Source of the DNA: Sporobolomyces roseus
Lineage: Eukaryota; Basidiomycota; Microbotryomycetes; Sporidiobolales; Sporidiobolaceae
Length of the DNA: 64,000 nt
Direction: 5' to 3'
Assembly: GCA_016617785.1 (NCBI GenBank)
Contig: JADILM010000004.1
Location: forward strand, 744,001 to 808,000
Both the position numbers and the translations under genes were made by a program. Position 1 is the stretch's first letter, and every line of letters begins with the position of its first letter. This document shows, in pieces, positions 57,430 through 64,000 of the stretch. The notes beneath the pieces were generated by a model. It did not search any database. It was not told where the DNA came from and saw only the letters and a program-made list of their open reading frames with translations.

Positions 57430-59356
57430 ATGACATCGTCGCGAGGCAGGGCTTCAGGCGGAAACTCTTCTTCGACCGACACCTCGGATCGTCAACTTCG
57501 CTCTCAATCTCAGTCTCAAGACAGCAGGAATCTAGACTACCCTCCTGCCGCCGATGTCAACTCGAGTTCCGACAGTTCGAGTGACAGTGAAGAGTCGGAT
57601 AGTGCCAGTGAAGCGGAGGAAAAGAAGAGGGAGACTAGGATGATGAACAGCAGGCCAAAGCTTTCGAAGTATACTGGCTTGCAGAAAACTCAGGTTAAAG
57701 ACCTACTCGTGCGTTCTGGTCTATCTACGCTAAGGTGACTGGACTGACAAAAGTAGGGATTCCGACTCAGTCCTCAAACAAGAAGAATCCTCAACCTTCT
57801 TGGACTTCTGCTCTCGTCACTCCTCCCTCCTTCGGCAACGATAAACAGGACCTCGAGTCGACCGAGACGATGGCTTCCATGAACCAGAGAGCGAATGAAA
57901 AAGCTCTATCGTGGAAAAGGAAGATCTACCTCTTCACGACCGCTCTCGTCTGTGTCGTTCTCGTTGTGATCGGAATCATTCTCGGCATGAGGGCGTACCG
58001 TCAGAGGGAAGAAGAAGCTGAGAAAGCTTTGGTTGACCCAAAGTTGCTCGCTGATGGAGAAGATTTACAAGCTCAACTCGGAGGAGCCGTTATTGAGGAT
58101 CATTCGAAGGACGAGATTCATGAGATTGACGACTACGAGTCAGATGATGTGGATGAGGTTGAGGTTGAATTGGATGGCGATTTGGGAGAGGAGGAAGAAG
58201 AAGACGAGGAGGAGGTAGAAAGCGAGATTGGTAACGAATCAGCAACCCCATCTATCGCCTTCACTGATGCTTCAGCACAAGCCAAGCTCGCTCTCCCCGT
58301 CACTTCCTCGGCATCTGACCCTCTCGCAACGGCCACTTCTCCCTCGAAACATCTCGTCGTAACCGCTTCCGACCCTGCTTACGTCCACGAATCGTTCCCG
58401 GACCTTCAAGCACTCTTCGACGGCAACGAACAATTCAGGAACGAGACGAACCACGAGTCGCCTGGGATGTTCAAAGCTCTGGGATTGGGTCAAACTCCTG
58501 GATTCGCTTTCCTCGGGTGCAGTGATTCGAGGGTATCAGAGACTTTGATCCTCGGAGCCAAAGTTGGCGAGTTGTTCGTTGTGAGTCTTGACTATCGCTC
58601 AGCTGTGATTGATCGATGCTGATAACGAGGAACCGCTCATAAGAGTCGTAACATCGGAAACCAATACCTTGTCGACTCGCTCTCCACGGAATCGGTCTTC
58701 TCCTATGCAATCTCTCACCTCGGAGTCAAACATCTCGTCGTAATGGGTCACACGAAATGTGGAGCGGTTCTAGCATCCATAGTCGACGAAAGTAAAACGT
58801 CGATCTCTGACATCGGAGAGAACAGAATCATGGCTAGTAGATCTCCCTTACTTTAGCTTCCCATGTCGATCTAACGATCATGTTCCATCCCGCAGACCTG
58901 GATTCGACCCATCCGCAATCTCTACCGCACATCGGAGCGACCCGAAATCGTCCAGTTCCGCTCATCACTTGGATCTAAGGACTGCACAGCCGAGACCGTC
59001 ACTCCATCGGTATGGAACGCAATGGTCGAAGAGAACGTCAAGCGACAAGTCGATTCGCTGGCGGTGGACCCTAGTGTCATGAAGAGCTGGAAAGTTTGGG
59101 GAGAGGGTCAGAAGGAGTTGAACGCGACTATCAAGGGTGATACGAAGGAGGTCAAAGGTGGTGAACATGAGAGGAGATCCGCTACGATGGAAGGAGAAGC
59201 TCCCGTTGAACTCTGGTGAGCTTCCTTTCCAGATTCTCAGTTTCGGCGGTATCTTGACTGACTTTCTTTTGAAGGATTCACGCTTGGGTGTACGACGTCG
59301 ATACTGGTCTCATTCACGATCTCGGGTACTCTATTGGTCCTCGCATCAAACACTAG
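57430..59356 (+). CDS. Membrane-anchored beta-carbonic anhydrase
   Basis: Exons are 57430-57693, 57771-58580, 58644-58832, 58896-59215 and 59275-59356, giving 554 residues. The N-terminal ~150 residues are Ser/Glu-rich, followed by one membrane segment (IYLFTTALVCVVLVVIGIIL, about residues 150-170). A long acidic region (DEVEVELDGDLGEEEEEDEE) precedes the catalytic domain (from about residue 290): CSDSRV with the zinc Cys and the Asp-Arg dyad, RNIGN, and GHTKCGAV with zinc His and Cys. TWIRPIRNLY and WVYDVDTGLIHDLG close the fold. The enzyme interconverts CO2 and bicarbonate. Fungal beta-CAs are normally soluble and about 220-280 residues, so anchor and acidic linker are unusual. The intron after 58832 fits only with a GC donor. 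Confidence 0.87.
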
Positions 59357-59478
59357 TCTATCTTGGAGCTGTTATCGTTTTGCAAAGAGAATTATTGCAC
59401 AACAAGCAAATCGAGAGGAGCAGCAACCCGAGAAAGAACGTCTACCAACCGACACCATGAAGCAAGAGAGACTCGAGT

Positions 59479-60813
59479 TTAGGCCTTGACCTTCTTCTCC
59501 TTCTTCGCTTTCTTGCTCGGTCGTTTCGTTTCCTCCTCAACCTTCTTCGCCGGTGCAGCTTCAGTCACTTCCTCCTCCTCAACTTCTGCCTTCTCAGTCT
59601 CTCCAGCCTCCTCCTCTTCAACCGTTCGTTTCTTCTCCATCCTCCCTTTCCCATCCTTCGTAGCACTCCTCTCTTTCACTCTCGCCTCTTTCTCCTCTTT
59701 CAATTTCTTCTTCTCTGCCAGTTTCTCATCCTTTGCTTTTTGTTCCTCTTCCGTCAGTTCGAACCCGGTGAATCGGTCCTCGAGCTTCGAGTTGTAGATG
59801 GGGAGGGAAGTCGAAGTCGAGGTTTTCAGGTGAAGAGATTGGACATTCGAGAATGAGGAGGGAGCATTAGGGATTCGGGTAGCGATGTAAGGGAGGACGG
59901 CGAGGAGGTTGGCGAGAAGTTCGGAAGGGGTGTGGAGAGATGTAGTACCGATTTTGATTGAGCTGTTTGAGAAAAGGAAGAATGAGTGAGATTCCGCGAG
60001 AACCGATCTACAGAAATGAGCGACGTACATGGAAGTTCCAGTGGTGACCTGCATGTAAGTAGAAGCAATAGCTCGCTCCAACTCAGCCTTCAAGTCCTTG
60101 CGAGCGATAGCGACAGGGATAGGTTGTCTGAACAAATCGCGAGTTTCGTCAATATTCTCCTCTTCTCATGCAGACGTGTGATTGAAAACTTACTTCTTAG
60201 CGTCCCTCCACATTTTACCAATAGCTCTACCGACCTCAGGCATGACGCGATCGTCAACCAAGAACAGATCCGCTTCTTTCAACAATTGTCTCTTTGCCTC
60301 GAAAGTCTTGTGTTTCTTCTGTAACTTATCGAGACCGACTACACGGTTCACGAATCCAATCTTGTGGTCTGACAAGAGGTCCTTGTATTCTCGTTGAGGA
60401 TCTTTGACGAAGAGAGTTACTGGAGATTCTTTTGGGTTCATAACGGGATGAGGCAGAGGTCTACAATCTCCAAGTCTGAAATCAGCCCTAATTCACCCTG
60501 AAATAGAAAGGGTTCTTACTCACAGCCTGACTGGTTTGTGTACCTCACGTTTAGGAGCTTGTTTCAACCCGACTACCAAGAATACTTTCTCTTCTTGTTC
60601 TCCCAACAACTCTGTCTGTTCCCTCTGTTCTTGAGTTCTAGCTACATGTGCCAACAATGCGTTCAAGGCTTTGTCGCACTGCTGTTGGTTGATGGGGAGG
60701 GAGGAAACTGGAGGAAGAGTAGCGAGTTCTTTTGGTTTGACTGATGCTGGCTTCCAGAGAGGTGGAGGGGCTTGACTGGTAGATGCACCGGTAGAGACTG
60801 CGATGGCTGACAT
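59479..60813 (-). CDS. Ribosomal L1-domain nucleolar protein (Utp30/Cic1/RSL1D1-like)
   Basis: Multi-exon gene with start at 60813 (MSAIAVSTGASTSQ) chosen over upstream Mets that lack family character. The L1-like domain runs through NALLAHVARTQEQREQTELL, VFLVVGLKQAPKREVHKPVR, PVTLFVKDPQREYKDLLSDH, IGFVNRVVGLDKLQKKHKTF, LLKEADLFLVDDRVMPEVGR and AIGKMWRDAKK, to VTTGTSMSIKIG, where ribosomal L1 binds RNA. A Lys/Glu-rich C-terminal coiled tail (EEEQKAKDEKLAEKKKLKEE) ends in a basic nuclear or nucleolar signal (RPSKKAKKEKKVKA). Known relatives act in pre-rRNA processing and 60S or 90S assembly. Utp30 and Cic1 cannot be separated here. Its stop lies 122 nt from that of the convergent carbonic anhydrase gene. 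Confidence 0.85.
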
Positions 60814-61421
60814 GGCTGTTTTGTTGTTAGGGTTGTAAGTGAGAGAGAAGATGGACAAGTTGAGGGATTCGAATTTCTTTTTCTCCCAAAAGCTTTTTTC
60901 TCCCACAGAGTCGAAACTTTCGCAACTGAGTCAAAACCAGGTCTCACGCCTTTCTCTCTCATATACGAGGCAGTGAACTAGAAACTGGACAGTAGCGCCG
61001 CGAAGAAGGTTGAAATTGAATGTGAACGATTTCGAGGCAGAGAACGATTCAGAAGGAACTTATGCTGATACAAACAAAGGAAGAGAGGAGAAACAGTGAG
61101 GCGAAGGTAGCGATATGTAACGAGGTTGTGAGGAGTATACACATACGAGGGAGGGGATCAAGAGAGGGGAACGGGGAACGGGGATGGGACAAACGACTCG
61201 AGAGGGGAAAAAAAACGAACGGTGACTGCTAGAAAGAACCCTTGTAAACTTCTAACCCAAATTCATTCCCCCTTACTACTTCACTGACGGTGTGTGGTAT
61301 TTCTGATTGCTTTTTGCTTGAACATTGAGAACCCCTTCGCTTGAAGAAAGCGTAACGAAATTTTCTTGCTACTTCCTACTTCCCTTCCTCCCTTTCCCCT
61401 CTCACCAAGTGATCCCTACAC
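60814..61421. other. Intergenic: promoter of L1-domain gene, endosulfine 3' flank
   Basis: A purine-rich stretch at about 61080-61220 contains repeated GAGGGGA-like elements. No gene is recognised. Confidence 0.5.
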
Positions 61422-62094
61422 TCAGTTGTGAGCACGGTGCTGAGTAATAGGTTCCTTCGAAGGGCTACCGTAAACCGACTGTCCTACTCCTACACCACTT
61501 CCCGAAGTTGGACTCGTACCCATTCCCATATGAGCAGAACTTCCTCCATTGTTTGAAGAAGGGGAACCGATGGGGATGCTACCAGGGGAGGAAGAGGAAG
61601 AAGGAGAAGTCGAGAGTCCACCAGTTTGAGAGTTGTTGTGTTGAGGAGGGGAAGCGTGAGGAATATCGGCGGGAGAAGGGATAGCGGTTCCAACTGAAGA
61701 TTGAGGTGAAACTCCTGCTTTACTCATGGCGTAATCTCCTGAATCAAAGTATTTACGTTCCTATCCCAGCAAGCAGGCAAGGAGTGTTAGCGTTGTTTGT
61801 GATTTTGAGACTAGTCTCGGATGGAAAGAAAAGAGGAGGGGGAGGGGAAAAACCACCTGACGACGAGGGGCAGAGACGACTTACCTTGAGTTTGTTACTG
61901 AGTAGGTTCTTGTGAGTAGGGACCTTTCCATACTTTTGGAACAACTCTTTTTCTTGATCAGAGAAGGACTAGAGGAATAAAGAGCGAGAGTCGTTAGCGT
62001 CAGCAAACTGGGCTCCTCTCGAGTTGAGGAGCCAGTAGAGTAATGAAAGGTATTGACTTACGCTGATATCAACCTTTTGTTTGCCTGGAAGCAT
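61422..62094 (-). CDS. IGO1: Endosulfine family PP2A inhibitor (Igo1/ENSA)
   Basis: Three exons give about 151 residues. Exon 1 encodes MLPGKQKVDIS (start 62094), exon 2 SFSDQEKELFQKYGKVPTHK plus NLLSNKLK, and exon 3 begins ERKYFDSGDYAMSKAG. FDSGDY is the endosulfine/ARPP-19 hallmark. Its serine (about residue 46) is phosphorylated by Greatwall/Rim15-type kinases, turning the protein into an inhibitor of PP2A-B55, which in yeast supports entry into quiescence. The remaining ~100 residues are Ser/Gly/Pro-rich and disordered. All junctions carry GTAAGT-like donors and AG acceptors. Stop TGA at 61422-61424. Confidence 0.92.
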
Positions 62095-63582
62095 AGCTAA
62101 GAGTGTGTTGAGGGAGTTGGAAGACTTTAGGTTTCAAGTGACGTTTGTCGAGTGGAGTTGAAGCGATTTCCCTAAGTTTCTGTCGAGTTGCTGTGAAGGG
62201 AATCTGAAGGGTTTGCGTCTATATTCTAGTAGAGTTACTGTGGTTGTAGACTGAAGCTGTTTTGAGAGAAGGGCGAACCAGCGAGTTCGCAGGAATTGTT
62301 TCTCCTATTTCGTACTTCTAATCGATTACAAACTAACCTGCAATTACATCCGCTGTCCTCGATGCGTTCAATCGACGCCAGCAAGTCTGCTTCGTCGAGA
62401 TCGAGATACTCTGCTATCAGAAAGCGGCTGAAAAGTTGCGACGACGCAGGGAAATTGTCGACGAAAAAAGAACGATGCGAAAGTCGTCGTCTCGACTCGC
62501 ACTCGTAAGAAGTCAAGCCGCACTCTCGCTTCGAGCACGCTATCTCCGACACCACATCGCTCTCGGACAGAGATAGACAGGATTCACGGGCCGACTCGTC
62601 TCGCTGCAGGATTTTCTTCGCAAGGGTTTCTCTTGAAGTATGAAAACTCAATGAACTCGAGGGAACCGATGAATCTCCGTCCAGCCGGCGTCGAGAAGGA
62701 GATCTTAATCGACGGAACCATGAGCAGGAGTGGGAACCGCTCGAACCGGGAAGAGAGAGTGGGGAGAAGGCCAAATTAACTTTGGAACTCTTCTCGACTT
62801 TCCCAAGGTCAAAGGACCTGTCTCTCGACCTCGAACCTCAGTACTGTAGACGACGAACAAACGACGAGGGTGATGATGGAGGGTTTCAAGCATCGTCATG
62901 GAATGGCCTGGTCAAGAGACAAGATTGCGAAGAACACTCAAAGACGAATTACTACGACGACGATGGCTTGCTGTGTCTGTTTCACCGCCATGCTGATTCC
63001 ATGACGATCCCAATAAGCTCATCCTTTGCAGGGCTGTCGCTCTCGGGACGAGTCGCAGAGTGCCAGGGCTATCGAGCTGAGACGAAGTTTGGCGACTTGA
63101 CTTGTTAAATCGTCGAAAAAAGCAATTGCAGCTGCAGGATTGAATTCAATCGACTCGGCACAAGATCATCCTGTCGACGTCGGTGTCGTCGGTCGAGAGG
63201 AGAGGAGACATATGAAAGTGCGAAACAGGAAGGTTCGAAGTTTAATGAAACTTCGAATTCTTGAAGTGATGAAGAGGTGTGTGCCGTGTGTTTTCACTGA
63301 CCGAAACGTCTGCGTCCGCTCCCTACTCTCTATTCAGTCGTCGTTACGTTGAAAGGAAAGCCAGAGGAAACGAAAACGCGAATCCGGCGATCGACTTTCG
63401 TCTCCTCTAGCGCCTCGCGTTGATCTTCCCCCTTCGAATCTTCTTTTTTGTCCTCCCCGTCACTCTCTCCATCCTATTTCAATCAGTAACAGGCTCAAGC
63501 AAGAAGAGGAGCGGTCAGCTACAGCAACTCGTCCCCTCTCCCCTCCGGCCTTCCTCTCATCACTCTCCGTTTCCCCTGAAAA
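62095..63582. other. Long intergenic region between endosulfine and SH3 gene
   Basis: Almost 1.5 kb separate two outward-facing starts. Frames at 62235-62774 (minus, 179 residues) and 62782-63108 (plus, 108 residues) are open but have Ser/Arg-rich sequence, no recognised motif and no convincing splice partners. Both flanking genes are regulators, so long 5' leaders and promoters are the simplest reading. Confidence 0.5.
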
Positions 63583-64000
63583 ATGTCAATCTCACCCCCT
63601 TCGACCCCTCCTCTCGGTTCTCTCTACGTTCGCGCATTACATACATTCTCACCAGAATCACTCCCACCAGATCCAGCAGAAGCCGGTACTTGCTTGTCAT
63701 TCGAACAAGGTCAAATCATCAAATGCCTCAACCAAGATCAAAGTGGTTGGTGGGATGGAGAATTAGAAGGGAGACGCGGATGGTTCCCTTCCAATTATGT
63801 TGAGGTGATAGACACAAAAGAAGCAGAATCTCCGAGTCCCAGGAGGAGGAGACAAGCGACTACAACTCGAAGAATCGCTCACAAACATTCTCGAGAATCG
63901 GTTCAACTGAGTCCAGAGGCCAACACCCTTCTCAGTAGTATCGAACAGAATGTAGGATTGTTGGAAAACGCGGTCAATAGATCGAGTAAAGGTCATTATC
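63583..64000 (+). CDS. SH3-domain protein, probably Cdc25-type Ras GEF (5' part)
   Basis: A single open frame from ATG 63583 runs off the window end. It begins MSISPPSTPPLGSLYVRALH, and an SH3 domain spans about residues 12-80: ALHTF, then CLSFEQGQIIKCLNQ, SGWWDGELEGRRGWFPSNYV, which has the conserved ALxxF, WW and P-x-N-Y positions. The next residues are basic and Ser-rich, followed by a helical stretch (ANTLLSSIEQNVGLLENAVN). In basidiomycetes this arrangement opens the Ras exchange factor Cdc25, whose SH3 reads similarly, but the GEF domain would lie beyond the window. Other SH3 scaffolds remain possible. Confidence 0.75.
   Translation, partial: MSISPPSTPPLGSLYVRALHTFSPESLPPDPAEAGTCLSFEQGQIIKCLNQDQSGWWDGELEGRRGWFPSNYVEVIDTKEAESPSPRRRRQATTTRRIAHKHSRESVQLSPEANTLLSSIEQNVGLLENAVNRSSKGHY

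Noticed and set aside
62235..62774. Minus-strand frame of 179 residues upstream of endosulfine
   Set aside because: No recognised motif and no convincing splice or start context; more likely leader or promoter sequence.
62782..63108. Plus-strand frame of 108 residues
   Set aside because: No family resemblance and no supporting splice partner.
1..64000. tRNA, rRNA, CRISPR or prophage features
   Set aside because: I looked for tRNA T-arm patterns, spaced direct repeats and phage-type gene runs and found none that held up; the genes are eukaryotic with introns.

Overview
The window is nuclear DNA of a basidiomycete fungus. Genes are split by many short (about 50-180 nt) GT-AG introns with CTNAC-like branch points, the base composition is balanced, and the proteins are fungal (Bos1, Tom22, Pre7, Ypk9, Fmp27, Igo1/endosulfine, a Cdc25-type SH3 protein). 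A Pucciniomycotina yeast-like lineage seems likely, but that is inference. I saw no rRNA, tRNA, CRISPR array, prophage or recognisable transposon. Gene models below were assembled by hand from reading frames, splice signals and family motifs. Exon edges given to the base were checked on the sequence; the others are approximate.

Layout. 0-1.3 kb: 3' part of an F-box family gene (copy 1). 1.4-4.3 kb: BOS1 (ER-Golgi SNARE) and PRE7 (20S proteasome beta-6), both minus. 4.8-9.4 kb: a large CAMK-like kinase. 9.6-19.9 kb: FMP27/BLTP2-type lipid-transfer protein, minus. 20.7-22.0 kb: unrecognised gene. 22.6-23.3 kb: TOM22, whose start codon appears to be split by an intron. 24.0-24.7 kb: DUF4385 protein. 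25.0-26.9 kb: RAD57/XRCC3-type recombinase paralog. 27.2-28.1 kb: unrecognised six-exon small gene. 28.6-31.5 kb: OPT transporter, divergent from a secreted GH5 mannanase-like enzyme (32.0-34.1 kb).

34.8-43.5 kb is an F-box-rich block: F-box family copy 2 (minus), an F-box/leucine-rich protein (minus), a frame-disrupted hypothetical locus, and F-box family copy 3 (plus). 44.1-45.8 kb: DUF6533 membrane protein. 46.3-47.8 kb: purine nucleoside phosphorylase. 48.1-54.1 kb: P5B ATPase (Ypk9/ATP13A2 type), divergent from an acetyl-CoA transporter (54.6-57.2 kb). 57.4-59.4 kb: membrane-anchored beta-carbonic anhydrase. 59.5-60.8 kb: nucleolar ribosomal-L1-domain protein. 61.4-62.1 kb: endosulfine. 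From 63.6 kb: start of an SH3 protein, probably a Ras GEF, cut by the window end.

Most genes are unrelated housekeeping loci. The unusual part is the F-box family: three paralogs share a zinc-ribbon-like motif, an unnamed C-terminal domain and an acidic tail. Copies 1 and 2, in opposite orientation 33 kb apart, share a 100-nt 3' flank that is 94% identical although their proteins have diverged strongly.
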